Shown: positions 44,215 to 57,479, counted from the first letter of the stretch. The stretch is DNA of 64,000 nt from Toxonevra muliebris (GCA_963691655.1 OY829327.1:59594079-59658078), one strand, 5' to 3'. The notes: generated by a model from the letters alone, not told the origin. Made by a program: numbers and translations.

Positions 44215-46817
44215 TAAAAACTCCACGAAGCTTCTGAATCGAGCCCTTAAATCACGGATGGAAGTGGACTGGACTGCCTATCGTCAGCTGCAGAAAGAAT
44301 ATAAGAATAAGGTGAAATATTCCGAACTGGAGTCTTAAAGGAATGTTTGCAGTGAAATGGTATATCAAAAGGGTTTGGCGAGGCTAAGTAAGGTTCTTCA
44401 AAGGGACAAGACGGCTAAGCTGGACTCACTTCTGAAACCCGATGGTTCCTAGACCAACTCCAGGTCAGAAGTTAATGACGTACTCCTTGCAAGGTAGCTG
44501 TTCCCCAGAGCGTTGCCAGTATTGTCAGGACAGATTGGCTTTAGTACCAGAAGGCTCGATTGATTTATAGCCTCTAGGATAGTCACTGAAGAGACATTAA
44601 TGTTTGGCTTTTAGTCATTCGATGACTTTAAGTCCCCTGGACCCGATAACATTTATCTAATCATTATGAAGGTTCTGGAAATGTTCTGCACAGCTTGTCT
44701 AGCTCACTGATATATTCCACGTCTTTGGCGATCGGTTAAAAATGTATTTGATCCTAAACCGGGAAGAGATAACTACGCTCTACCGAAAAGTTTCCGACCG
44801 ATAAGCTAGACATCATTTTTGCTTAAAAGTCTGGAGCGGATGGTGAAGAAGCACATCAGGCTGAAGGTTCTGAGTCAAAATACTCTAAATTCTCAACAAA
44901 ATATCAGAATTGAAAATCCTGTGAATCTGCTCTTCACGACTTTGTTAATAATTTTAGTAAGAGGTAGAAGCAGGAAACTACACCCTGCGAGTGTTTATCG
45001 ATATTGAAGTGGCTTTTAACAACCCTACCTTCGACTCGATGTGCTCTTCGGCCACACAATATGGTAATGAAGAAATCGTCATTTGATGGATTCATACCAT
45101 GCTATCCACACAGCTACTTATAATGGGGGGGGGGGGGGGGGGGGGGAGAAAACGAAGACAGTGTCACTGTCGAGGTTGAGAAAGGATTCCCCCAAGGGGG
45201 CGTACTCTCACCTCTTCTATGTTGCTTCGTGGTGGATTCCCTTCTTAATGATTTGTAGAATTCTGGAGTTCACATCCAAGCGTATGCTGACGATATGTGT
45301 GAGTACTAATTTCGGGACGGTCCTTACAGACGGTGTGCATTAAAATGCAGGAAGTCTTCGACAAAATCGAGGATTAGTGTGATCTGTAGGGTCTTTCAGT
45401 GAGTCCTAGTAAAAGCACCTTGCTCTTCACTAAAAAACGCAAGAAGAATGGCCTGTTAATACGAACGATGAAGGCAGTTACACTGCAGTTGTCTTCTAAA
45501 GTTAAGTATTTAGGGGTAACCTTTGATTGCAATCTGTTATGGAAGACGCACGTCGAGCTGAAGGTCTCGAGTGCACCGTAGGTTTTCTGGCAGTGCAGGC
45601 GAGCTTTCGGCAAGACTTGGGGTCTGAATCCAGCTCTAGTGTATTGGTTATACATTGCTCTTGTGCCACCTATTTTCACATATGCATCTGTAGTATGGTG
45701 AAGACGAACTTTGGTTAAGTCCACAGAATCGTCTTTGGCCAGGCTTCAGAGAAATGTGTCCCTGGGTATCACAGGTACAATGTGTATTACATCTGGTGAT
45801 GCACTCAATGCCTTGCTTGTCTTGCTTCCTTTGGATCTTAAAATTCCTAAAGAAGTGATGAACGCGGCCTACAGACTCCGATTAAATGGAGTCTGGAATG
45901 TTGAGGCGGATATGGGGCACTGACAGACATACACCAGCATGTCAATACAGTACCCACTGTTCGTGATGCTTTTGGACAATCATGTGTATTGTATCCGCTT
46001 CGGAAGAAGATATGGTGGCAGGTTCCCAGAATAAGAACAATTGTTAAGTCCAGAGGTGGTCCTCCGGGGTCTTCGTCATGTCTTCTATACCGACAAATTC
46101 AAAACCTCAAACGGTACTGGATGCGGTTGGTACTTGGACGATGGGACCAAGCACCTTTTTTCCACTGAACAGATGGCGACAATCTTCCTAACGGAGGTCT
46201 TCGCTATCCTTGTTGTGGCGGGCTGGAATTGAGAGGAGATGGGATGGGAAGTGCATAGGCAGCTTCTGCAGCGATAGTAGAGCTGCACTGAAGGTCCTTG
46301 CCAAAACTGTCAGCTCTTGAAAATTAGTCAGCAAGTGTATGGCAAAACTAAATAGTGTTGCAAAACACAACTAATTATGCCTTATATGGGTTCCAGGACA
46401 CTGAGGCATTGTAGGAAATGAACAAGCTGATAAACTAGCTAATGAAGGTTTTGGAATAGCACCATAGGGTCCGAAACCTTTTCTTGGCATAAGTTCCTAG
46501 GATCCAACCTAACAATCGAGGACGATGATACAACAGAGCATTATCTTTGTAGCTTTCCGGCGTTCGCGAAAATCAGATTAAGGTTCTTAGGTAGTGATGT
46601 ATAAGTAATATCCATTCTCTTCCTCTTCCTGAGCTTCTAAGGCTCGCCAACGAAACAAAGAAGTTCGGGGTTAAGAGAACTTTGGCTTCCCTTTTTCTTA
46701 TACCCCCTCACAATTCTTTCCTGCCTCTATACTTTTTTTTACTGGTTCCATCCCGGGTATAGTACAATGGTCCTTGAGACTGAGTGCTTTGGTTTAGTCC
46801 AGCCTACCCTCAACTAT
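44215..46817 (+). pseudogene. LINE with RNase H domain (LOA/I-like), long copy 2
   Basis: Pieces in order: RMEVDWTAYRQLQKEYKNKV (pre-RT region); KSPGPDNI; LPKSFRPIS and FLLKSLERMVKKHIR (RT fingers); IEGAFNN-like sequence; the G run; KGFPQGGVLSPLLCCFVVDS; QAYADDMC with the YADD catalytic site (about 45280-45300); VSPSKSTLLFTKKRKKNGLL; KVKYLGVTFDCNLLWKTHVE; TWGLNPALVYWLYIALVPPI and TYASVVWWR; ARLQRNVSLGITGTMCITSG. The RNase H domain starts with FYTDKFKTSNGTGCGWYL (about 46080) and keeps VPGH-GIVGNEQADKLANEG. A 220-bp deletion precedes EDDDTTEHYLCSFPAF. Many frameshifts and stops are present. The 3' end is near 46817. Confidence 0.88.
45125..45146 (+). repeat. 22-base G homopolymer within the LINE
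   Basis: Uninterrupted G run between AATG and AGAAAACG, inside reverse transcriptase coding sequence. Confidence 0.95.
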
Positions 46818-49196
46818 AAATTCTAATATTGTTTTTGGAATATGTTGAATTTAAATTAGAAGGAATGCTACTTTCGAGTGTGCCCAAACTTTTAATACTT
46901 CAAATGGTTGCTCGAAACTGTACGTGAGCGTGGCCGATTTCCGAATTTTTTGTATTTGCATGAAATACTTATCTTAATACCCTCACTAATAGTTCCTTTG
47001 ATGTCAGCCTCATCATCTGATGTTGACAACTTTCGTAACCGTTACTGTAGAAGCTATTTTCTCTAACTAAGTAAGAGTATTGGATTTAGTTTAATTTTCT
47101 TTGAAGTTAAGGCAGCCGTTTCTTATATAGGATGTTGAAAGACCAAGAACTATCACTTAAATCACTAATGAGGAATCGTGGCGGAAACAGGCGTCTGATT
47201 TTCCCTTCTCTACCTACACTGTTGTTGCTTTGGCTACATACGCTTATTAAGGCGTTAGGTCCAGTTAGAAGCGTGAGAAACGTATTTTTAATAATTTTTT
47301 TGACAGCAATTACATTTATTTCCAATAACTAAATCAATACAGAGTTTTTATACTATGTTTTATCTTTACTTGACCAAAATTTCGACAAAAAAATGAATTG
47401 TTGGCGAAGCTATCGCCATTTTTGTTGGACCCCTTCCAGTGCATATCACTAGTTCATCTAAAATCAACCCAACAAAAAAAAAACATTAGTTTAATAGTTA
47501 GTCTAGTAACTAGACTAGTTTCTTAGAAATACACAAAATGACACTTTTAATTAAATTGGGCCTTGACTCTATCTAAAACATGCTCAAAGAATAAAAATTA
47601 TCAAATACGCTGCAGTGCAACAAGTTACGCTGTGAAGAACTTCCTTCTTCAACATTACTCAGAAGCTCAGCATTGAGATCAGCCAAAATAATGTCATCAG
47701 GTTGACGTCATTTTTTTCGATTTTACTCTAAAATTCTGCAAAAATATTTTATCAATAAAACTAATGTCCTTTAACCTGCTGCAGACTGTACATTTCAATG
47801 CGGCAGTAACAAACTACAACTGAGTATTGTATGTAACTATGTAGTTTGCATTCGTTTTTTTTGTGTTTTTTCTTTTTCGACGTTTGCAATATTTTCTTGT
47901 TTTTATTTTTTCACATCTTTTACCGTCAAAGCAAAATTATGGAAAACAACTAAAAAAGAAAGCAACAACACTAACAATTTGGACATTTCAGTCCTTGCAA
48001 AAACGACAAGAACACAACAAAAATTGTGTCGCTATTTTGGCAGCCATGGCAGGCATTGTTGTGTGTATCTGTGTGTTTGACTAATCTTCATGACATCTGC
48101 TCAAAAAGATTCTTTGTCATTGTAATTCGTAATGGCATGATTGTGCATCTTTTTAGTCATTTAGTAAATACATATATAAGTTATTGCATTCTTAAATTTC
48201 AGGTTTTTGAATTCAAAAGAATGGCTATTAAATATTTAAAAGAACCATTGACCAAAATCTAAATGTAATTTTTTTAATGTTTGTAATTGCTCACAATTTT
48301 ATTTACTGCATCTAAGTTTGGGAGGTGCCTTTAAACGATTTGTGTGAAGCATTCCGGCGAATTCATTGAAATGTTTACATTTTTTTGTTCATATAAATTT
48401 CGCATCCATTGGGTTAATAATATTAAATTAATCTACCAGTTATGTTTTACGTATCATATCCACTTTCTTCTATTTGCTATTTGCTGCAGTTAAATAGTAA
48501 TAAAAACAACATTCTAATAGTACAACCCGATTTTTAAGAATTTAAGGGAAATTAAGGATAATATATTAAGTAGAAGATATTAAATTTTAGAAGACAATGA
48601 TGAAAACTTCACAGGTACGAAAAAGAAAAAGCCGCTCAAATTTTTATTCGTGTACAAACATAGCACGCAAGGTCTCAACAGGATGTTCTTCCATAATATT
48701 AACGTTACTACTATGGATAGGGCATTGCAAGTTATCAGAAGTCAATGGTGCAAATTGAAAACAAAAAAATTGCAATTTGATGAAAAAATTAAAGCCAAAA
48801 AGAGCAATGAAACTAAATTCACACGCCTTGCCTTTATAGGTTGCATTCAGGCATCCAGTCTTTCATTTTTTCCGCTTGATTGTATTTCAAATAAGTGATT
48901 GACAAGGAGCTGAAACGAATAAGAATTTTTTGTGTATCCTTGTGATTGCACAAAAATAACAGCGCCGTCGATGGTTTCGCGTAAATTGTTCAAAAGTATT
49001 TTACGATTTACTTGTATTCAGCGACATTGAAACTCATTCAAAGTGTATTTAAGTAACCCCTTTTTTTGCAGTAAAGACGTAGATGCGAAGTTATGAGCGC
49101 TTGACAAACTATGATGGCATTGATTCTGAACGTTGTAATTGCTGCGAAAAAAATTGAGTCGCGACCATAAAATAAGAAATAAATATACATGGCTAG
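46818..49196. other. No recognised gene
   Basis: AT-rich, with a GTGAGCGTGGCCGATTTCC phrase at about 46923 that resembles the dispersed GTGGGCG repeats. Open frames at 47107-47332, 48026-48262 and 48650-48898 (a Lys-rich 82-codon frame) have no known motif. Confidence 0.4.
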
Positions 49197-49204
49197 GTAC
49201 ACAT

Positions 49205-50151
49205 TAGGGATGTTAATCCCGGGATTTCGGTATTCGGTCTAAAAGTGTTATCAACAATTCCGGGATTGAAAAGACAAAATACATTACACAAACTTATTGG
49301 AATTAAAATTTTTATATTTTTTATAGATAAAATTTTTTCCCATTTGTTCATGGTAAAATTTTAGAATCCTTTAGAATTGTAACAGTATAAACTGAACAAT
49401 TTGAAGAAATCTAAACCTTTTATGGTTTTCAAAAGGCATCGCAAAATGAAATTTTTAAGTTTATGGGAGTAATTTTTTCTTTGCGCTCGGCATGAAATTC
49501 TCCTCCAAAAATGTGTGAAGTAATTAGTTCTTCAGTAGAGCATTAAACATTTCATATATTTTTCCATTTACAATAAAATTTGTAATAAATTTTGAAGAAT
49601 TCTAATATTTGTGTGGATGGTTAAATGATTGGAAGAAGGCTTAAATCAACCGAAAGCTATTATTATAAATGTTGTAAGTGACAGGTCGAAAAACTATAAA
49701 CAATTCAGAATTTGTTTTCTCATTTTACATCTGGAATACCATAAACTTAAAATAAAAATTTTTCCATATAGAGCTAGTAAAATTCGTTTGTTATAAGAAG
49801 AATACAATATTCATTTAAATCTTTGGGCATTCCTGTCAAAATGTCATAGAACAGAGATAATAATTTATCACAAAATACACTGTCACAAACTTGGTCGGCT
49901 TGAAGCGATCAAACAATGAACGATTTGGAAAACATTTTCTCTCGACTCAAAGGTAACAAAACATGAAATACGTTTTGGTTTCCATACCACGATTGCATAT
50001 AAATTTATGTTATATGTTGAATCTTATGAATAATTTTCCAGTTTTTATTTTATATTTTATACAACTATAAATCCCGGAGTTAATCCTTGGATTGAAGTTT
50101 AAGTCCCGAAAATCCCAAATCCCGAAGAGTCGATCCCGAATGACATCCCTA
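49205..50151. mobile_element. hAT-type MITE with TAGGGATG ends, copy 1
   Basis: The ends TAGGGATG and CATCCCTA are inverted. The 8-bp flanks GTACACAT (49197-49204) and GTATACAT (50152-50159) match at 7 of 8. The left end contains AATCCCGGGATTTCGGTATT and the right end GGATTGAAGTTTAAGTCCCG and GTCGATCCCGAATGACATCC. Copy 2 at 62928-63460 shares both ends and interior phrases such as TTGGAATTAAAATTTTTAT and GGCATCGCAAAATGAAATTT. No transposase is visible. Confidence 0.85.
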
Positions 50152-50159
50152 GTATACAT

Positions 50160-50757
50160 ATACTTATGGACAAAAGTAAATGAACATTCAATAAACTTTT
50201 CTATTGCTTTGAAATTGAGTTTGTTCTACGTAACTTGTGTATTAACTAAAATAAATACAAAAACTTTAAATAATTGGGTAGTTTCCAGTATACAAGGTTA
50301 ATATTTGCAATGCGCATACTAGAGATGTAACGGACGTCTGCTTTCGCATTGGTACAACTGAAACATTCGCATAATTATTTTGGCGAAATCTTATTTTGAG
50401 ATATAAGAATAAAGGCATAATTTTGCCTATATTTTTTGGAGAAAATCAACTGAACGACTTAGCCCCCGGGAAATTTCGAATTGCAATATTTTATGTCACA
50501 ATTTAAAGTTTTCTATAACGAAAATTAATAAAGATTAATCAAAACCTCATTATTTTGAATGCATCCATTTCAAGAATAATTTTCTAGGTTTTACCTTCCC
50601 GTCAAAAAGTGGCCGACTTTGCCCCTGAGTCGTCATGCTGGTTGTGTGATGGCATTGTATGGTTGACATAAATTAAAGAAAGGACCTTCGTGGGTCTTGA
50701 GCAAAATGTTGGTCAGCTAATGTCGATCTGTTTAAGGCAAACTAAAACTGATTTTCC
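50160..50757. other. No gene recognised
   Basis: AT-rich DNA with no motif. Confidence 0.4.
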
Positions 50758-51075
50758 CAATTAGGAAAAGGTTTGCCTGATCTAAATAACAAATTTAAGC
50801 TTTATCAAAATCTATTTAATAGTATAAAATGCTTTAAAGAGTCTGTCTCTGCTCGTAAGAAAAAGAGATTACTGGAACCTTCAACTGATACTCTTTCAGA
50901 AAATGCCATCTCCTGGGTCACACCTGAAATTAGGGTGGTTGATTCACTACCTAAAGTGGTAAATACTGAGCCAGCTCTTAAAACTCCCACACGCAAAATA
51001 ATCCCACCGCAACACACAGACAGAGCTATTGATACACCTATTACAACTGGTACTTCAAATCTTACTGATCCATAA
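50758..51075 (+). CDS. Unassigned Ser/Thr/Pro-rich open frame, possible LINE ORF1 piece or exon
   Basis: The frame runs LPDLNNKFKLYQNLFNSIKC, SARKKKRLLEPSTDTLSENA, ISWVTPEIRVVDSLPKVVNT, ending TTGTSNLTDP. The sequence just upstream, TTTTCCCAATTAG, could serve as a splice acceptor, so a host exon is possible. A basic patch followed by a Ser/Thr/Pro-rich tail also fits the start of a LINE ORF1 protein. The codons look less AT-biased than the surroundings. No downstream element part confirms either idea. Confidence 0.25.
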   Translation, partial: QLGKGLPDLNNKFKLYQNLFNSIKCFKESVSARKKKRLLEPSTDTLSENAISWVTPEIRVVDSLPKVVNTEPALKTPTRKIIPPQHTDRAIDTPITTGTSNLTDP

Positions 51076-51261
51076 ATTTAACTGTTGTACTGTCCAACGC
51101 CGTAGCCAGGACACAGGACCCATGATAGCCCCCTACACCCCCCGTTGTAAAAAATATTCATAATTAATTTTTATGAAACTGATATTTAAATACAGTAAAT
51201 TAAATACGATGATACATTTGAAAATGACGACTTCGATATGAAAAACAAACTTTTTAATTAA

Positions 51262-51716
51262 CCCTTAAAAGCCCAGTACGTCCGATTTCAATTAAAAACA
51301 TACCCAGAGGTAGTATTTCTGATTTTGAACAACGTTTGTTCTACGTGTTTTCAAATAAATTTGTTTAAAGTACCGTAATTACATGGTTGACCTCTGTAGT
51401 AACCTTTAGGGATTATCTGGAGAATAAATTGAAATAAAATACTTGTCTTCAAGTGGTGACATTGATCTTATTAGTTCTAAGGAAACATTAAAAGTCTGCT
51501 TAAATGAATTATTGCAATAATTTTATTTTTATTTTTTAATTTTGTTTGAAATTAGTCTGTAAGAACTTAGTTCATCGATTGAATAAATAAATAAATAAAT
51601 AATTTTTAAAACAAATTATTGGTGTTATTTTTTATTTTAAATGGTGAACGTAAAATGGCGGCATAGGCAGCCGCTGAAGTGGTTGGTCATTGCAGTGACC
51701 AGTGGGTATTTAAGGG
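51262..51716. mobile_element. piggyBac-type MITE flanked by TTAA
   Basis: The ends CCCTTAAAAGCCCA and, inverted, CCCTTAAATACCCA lie directly against TTAA on both sides (51258-51261 and 51717-51720), the signature of piggyBac-type elements. The interior has no transposase. A LINE 3' end inserted inside it. Confidence 0.8.
51480..51602 (+). mobile_element. Severely truncated LINE 3' end, third copy of the jockey/CR1-like family
   Basis: It contains TTAGTCTGTAAGAACTTAG and ends with GATTGAATAAATAAATAAAT. These match the 3' ends at 2929-3607 (TTAGTCTGTAAGGA; GACTCAATGAAATAAATAAA, minus strand) and near 11218. Only non-coding 3' sequence remains. It lies inside the piggyBac-type MITE. Confidence 0.7.
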
Positions 51717-51720
51717 TTAA

Positions 51721-54700
51721 AGAATTAATTACATTTTAAGATTGTTTCCTAAAATTTTGAACTTTATTTTGAATTTTGAAACTTTTGTCCTAGGGCTGAG
51801 TTTAAAAAGTTTAAAAATTAATGCAAAAACTAGAAAGAATTATCAATTTATTGTAAATTTATAGGAAATAAAGTGCTAAATTTTTTGGTAAAATTATTTC
51901 AGATTTTTCTAGCACTAGGTGGAGCGACGCGTTAGATTTACGAACAGTAAAAAAACAGGGGGGTCATGAAATTCCCATTTACATTTTTAAAATTTAATTT
52001 AAAATCGAAAGGATTTTCTTATCAAAACTAAATTTAAGTGTTATTTATAATGTTATGGAGATTTTTTTAAAAAATCACATGCTTCTCAATTTCCTCATTC
52101 CCTCTTTACTCTTTTCGTAAATTGAATCGCTTTTAACGAGCCATCTGGTGGTAGAAAAACTGTCAATATACTATATAAATTACTAGCCTTTCAAATAAAT
52201 CTAAATTTACAAGGACCCGATAATTCCATCAATTTTTTATTAAAATAAAAACTTTAAAATAAAAACAGTTAATAACATAGAAAACCCGTCGAGCCGTCAC
52301 CTCTTTTTGCATCCAAATTCAAACGCCATGTCAAAAAAAGGCCTATGCATTCTGAAGAAAACAAGTATCCAAAAAGTTTTAACCACGAAATCATATCAAA
52401 ATTTCTTTCTTGTAAAAACTTAAAGGATACAGCAGTATGGTTATGTAATAGTAACTATTATATTAAAATAATATCAAATAATTTGATATATGTATATAGA
52501 AGAAAGTAACCAGCAAATTCATGAAAACACGAAAGAAAAATTCATTTAAAACTTAATTTCCGAAGAAATGACAAAGATGTTGCCACTTTCTTTTACAAAA
52601 ACCAATTACAATTCAATGTTCACACTTTGGAACCATTTTACATATTAATCCAAGTTCTTGGAATGGAAGCAAACTTGTGTGCTGTGCTATTTTTCATACC
52701 CGAAAGATAAACAAAAATGCTCATTAAAGTTTTTAGCTAAATAAATGTTGTCTCATTAAACAACACCAATTATTATCTGACCAAAGCATTCTCGACCATG
52801 AGCACGCATACTACATAGTTATGTAAGTGTGTAGGTAGTTTTGTGTGTGTGTGTAATTATGAGTTTATATATGTGTGTGTGTGTGTGTGATAGTATGTTG
52901 ATGTTGTAGGAATTTAAAGTTTGTTTCCAAAAAAGAAGGAAAAAAAAAACTTTATAGTCCAAACAGAAAAATCCACTTTCACTATTAACCCTTTTTGGCA
53001 ATTTGTAATTAAACCAAACAACAGAACACGGACGCACAAACAAACAAACAAACAAAAACATTCATACACACATACACATCTACACGCACACTAACAATTC
53101 ATCCTTCAAAATTTACCCCATTTCTGGACATTCATGGATTTAACGAGCCTTGCGTCAAAGCTTAACGCAGCCCATCAAGCGAACAGACGGACCGGGCCGG
53201 ACCGCTGACCGCTTTCAAAAGGATAAAATATACGCATAACATTTTCTAATTTTTCAAATAAGATGAACATTTCTATAGTAATTTCATCCCTTTTTTGGAC
53301 ACTTTTACTTTACTTTATACTTTAGGTTTCACAAACACACACGCACATACTACCACATACTACTACTACTTATATGCAAGTGTGTGCGCATACATATATG
53401 TAAGTGTATTTTTGTAGGTATATACATGTAACACCTCACATCAGCTCCATTTATATCGCATCTATCCCATGTCACTGGTTCGGACGGTCCGGCCAGTTCT
53501 GTTTGTTTCACTCCGGTTGACTACGACATATACTTTTATTATTATAAGTATACATACACGCATATATAAATATACATCTATGCATATGTGTATGTTTGTG
53601 TGTGTTCTTCATACATACGTAATGGCACGGTTTCGGTCCAGTTAAGTTTAGCGTCGTCAGCATAAGGCAAGTTTCCTTTCTAAAATTATTAAATAGGTTG
53701 GTGGCGCGTGAAATGCTGTCCTCACCGTCGACAGAGCACAATACAATGCTGTACAGCGCAGAACAGTTATAGTAACGGTAGCGGGATTGAGCTCGAGAAT
53801 GAGAAACGCACACGTACAACGTTACATAATGAAAACGCGAAAGGGGTTGATTCGGCCGTCGGCCGCCCGTTTCACGTTATACATGCGGTCCCTCAAGAAT
53901 AATTTTTATAAATGTATGAATTTACACACACATATACTTAAATATAAATACATATGTATGTTCCATTACGAAATAAGCTTGAGTTGGGACATCTTAAATG
54001 GACCAGCGAATTTGTGTTGGAGTTCCAATATTTAAAGGGTTGCAACGACTAAACTATATTAAAGATTTAAAAAATAGCATAGAAACCTTCTTTCTGATTA
54101 ATACTACAATTGAAATATTCGGAAAAAACTTCACATATATACCATATATTGAAATTGAAAATGAAGGCTCTCTTTCTGGATATGTTCACTGTTTGTAATT
54201 GTAAATTTCCAAGAAACTACTCGCAGAAAGTATCCTGTATCTAACACGAATCTCTGTGTTATTCTCTATTGTTGTGTGAAGGAGAAGGGAATTTCATGTG
54301 CATATTACATTTCGAAGTAAAAACTTCACGGCTATTACGCAATTTAATTCAATTCTAATACAAAAATATTAACAACGAATACAATATTTTCTGACCATAA
54401 CTTATGTTATTCACAAAAGTACACACCCATAAAAATAAAATCTCGGCATTAAATTTATATGAAAAAATTGATACCAAAGAAGGTGGCTTGAACCACTGTG
54501 AAACAAATGAATGAAAATTTCTAAAAACACCGAAAAAAAAAATAAGATCGTTGCAATCCATTTTTCAGCCTAACAGAAAGCGAAACCATTAAAAGCAAAG
54601 GAGTATGGCGACTCAATATCGATTTTGTTCTTTATCGTGAAAGTTTTTGGTATAACCAAATACACGATATTTTGTCGCTGCGACAAATGCTATGAAAACG

Positions 54701-55860
54701 CAGCACATTAATATCAGCCGCGTCACTGTCGCAAAGCGTTTTTCGAAAATACACATTTTTTGTTGTCACGCTGAAGACGCAGCTCACCGCACCAATGCGA
54801 TTTCTTTCCTCTTTTTTACCTTTCTCTTTTATTGTATTTGTGACAGGAAAGTTTTTCAACAGAAAATTTGTTGAAAAATGTTCGAAACTAATTTTATTTT
54901 ATTTAATTGCAAAAAGTAATTTTTTTTAAATTTTTCGCACTGAAAAAATATGTAAAAAGTAAAGCCGCTGTTGTGATTAAAAAACTGCAAAATCGCGCCA
55001 ATATGCGGTAACGGGCGAATTCAACAGCTAAATTCAACTTTCTAGCATTACTTTTTTATGCTGCTGTATGAGAAGTAAATAGTTCAAATCTGATTATCTC
55101 GAGTATTGTTTGAGTAATCCAGAATCAAAAGGTGGAAAGGACCTTTTTTTATTTAATTGCAAATTTTTCTGTCATTATTTTTTTGTCTTATAGTGAGGGA
55201 ATTTCAGGAAAATTTAGCATTTCGTTAAAATGCATCTGAAATGAGGAATTTTGCAAGGAACAAGGTTGTAAAAAACAAAATAAAATAATGGAATCGGAGA
55301 GCAACTCATTGCCACTCCTCCAATTATCCATAATTGCTATATAAATACTTAGTGTCCAAATCCAATTGTAAGACAAAATTTTTATTTATTTTTATTTACA
55401 GAAACAAACCCAAAAATTTTTCTTCTTCTCCAAACTTATAATCTGTCAAAAACGAATTTGAAATCCCTTTTTTGTCGTGCGCCCACCTAAATTTTAAATT
55501 CAGAATTTCAACGAAATTCTCTCTCGTGTGTCCGCACTATTAGCAACAAATCTAAAACAAGTCCAATATATCATTGATTTGTGCATATTCTCAATTTCTG
55601 TTAACTGCGTTGAATTTTTGGTACTAAAGTCTATTTTCATTTCGTAATTGAAACTCTATATCTGAAAACCAGAAGGACGACCAATCGTATTCAGAAAGAT
55701 AAATTTTTTCTAGACCATAAGAAAAAAGTGAAGCTTAATATGCATGTATGTATATACGAGGCTTAAGCTTCCGACTGTAGGTGGTATAAAGACGAAACTC
55801 TGGATAAAAAACATGGACCATTTTGTTTTAAAATTACCTTAGGTTTGGTTAGGTTTCGAT
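51721..55860. other. No recognised gene; microsatellite-rich middle part
   Basis: (TG)n runs lie at about 52842-52853 and 52873-52890. Runs of CAAA units lie near 53037-53055, CACA/ACTACT near 53330-53370, and CATATA/TATGTG near 53555-53610. Around 53150-53220 and 53700-53880 the GC content is higher, but no exon can be named. The rest is AT-rich. Confidence 0.4.
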
Positions 55861-56278
55861 CAGAGCTGGATAAATTACAATACATGTATATAAAAAAAAG
55901 TTCTAATTTCGTTTTAAGAAATTATAATCGTGAATTGAAATTTAGAATTCCACGGTAATGAAATTGAAAAAATTATCGTTTCCATTACAAGGAATATTAT
56001 TTTGTTAAAATTTTTAAGGTATAATCTCACTTTACAATTTTCAAAAAAATTTTTACATAATTTTATTCCTTAGTATGTTTAGAATAAACTCCTAGTTTGC
56101 TTTATTTTTTAAATATCATATATTTTTTGAGTTATATACATATATATATTCAAAACCCAAAAAAAAAAACTTTAAACGCGTTTTTCTCGAAATGAGTTTT
56201 TTTCACATGGCGGACAGTTAATTGGAAACTACTAGACCGACTTTAAAAAATGCATTGCGTTTATGTGAGTGTTTTACA

Positions 56279-56423
56279 CAGGAATCAACCAGAATTTCAA
56301 GGAAAAAATTTTTTTTTTTTTTGACCGGAAAAAACATCTCAAAAAACAGGTGCTTTTTCGACACTTTTTTTTTAACTTGAATTTTTTTTTTTCGTTTTTT
56401 ACACTAAATCTGGTTGATTCCTG
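56279..56423. repeat. Perfect 15-bp inverted repeat
   Basis: CAGGAATCAACCAGA at 56279-56293 and its reverse complement at 56409-56423, separated by 115 bp of homopolymer-rich DNA. Confidence 0.85.
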
Positions 56424-57060
56424 CGTAACGAGATGTATATAAAACAATTCCGTTTGATTTTTTTGTATCAGATAAGCCAGTTCTGAGATTAACTGTCAGC
56501 CATGGACCGTCTATTTTTTGTAGGTGCCGACTAAGACGCCCTCTGGAGGAAAGACCAATAAAGAAAAAAAACATTTTTTTTTCTATACTCTGTAATAATG
56601 TAGTATCATATAAAAAATTAAGTTCATAAATATTAAATTGACTGAGCAATAAAATATTGAAAATTCTATTTTTGTTTTGCCTTGTAAAGTGAGAATTATA
56701 GGAAATGAAAAAGTAATTGAGTAGAAAGAATTTTTTTCCAATTACTGAATTTACTTCTCAATTACTTTTGTGGAATTAAATTCTAATTTAGTTGGAATGA
56801 TTCTATTATATGATTCCTTGTTAGATCAATATCAAATCACAAAGAAGTTTAATTTCTTAAAAAAATATTGTAATAAACTTTAAAAAATTTCCCATTCCCC
56901 AAAATAATTATCAATTATAGCATATCGTCGAGGGGAGTTCACTATACGATCAATTGAAAACAATTTTTCGACTGGCGCTGAGGAAGTCAAAGGATACATT
57001 TTTCCGAGGAATTATTAGAGCTAAATTGGAATTTTAATTCACGAAAGTAATTGATTACTC

Positions 57061-57068
57061 CTGGAAAC
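57061..57068. repeat. 8-bp target-site duplication, left copy
   Basis: CTGGAAAC, identical to 58278-58285. Confidence 0.88.
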
Positions 57069-57479
57069 CAGGGACGGAAAATAACTGTTATGAATTTTTT
57101 TGTGATGGAAAAAGTTGCCCAAAATTAACAAATTTTTATAAAAATTGCTTCATAATAATTATGAGCAAGAACAATTTTATTTGTTGACGATAACTATTAT
57201 TTCATAAGAAATATTTTTTACGTTGATAAATAAGTATTATGAATAAGAATAATTTTTTACGTTGCCGGCAACTTTTATTTTGTAAGAAATATTTTTACGT
57301 TACGTTTTTTATATTTTTGAGTCATAATAATTTTGAGTGAAAAATATTTTTCTCATTGCCAGAAAACTTTCTTGAAAAAAAAATTTTTGTTTTCGTTGTT
57401 GCATATTAATTTTACGAGCGAACAAATTGTTTTACAAGGAGGGTCATTTAAAGTGTAAATATCTGGCAACCCTATACCT

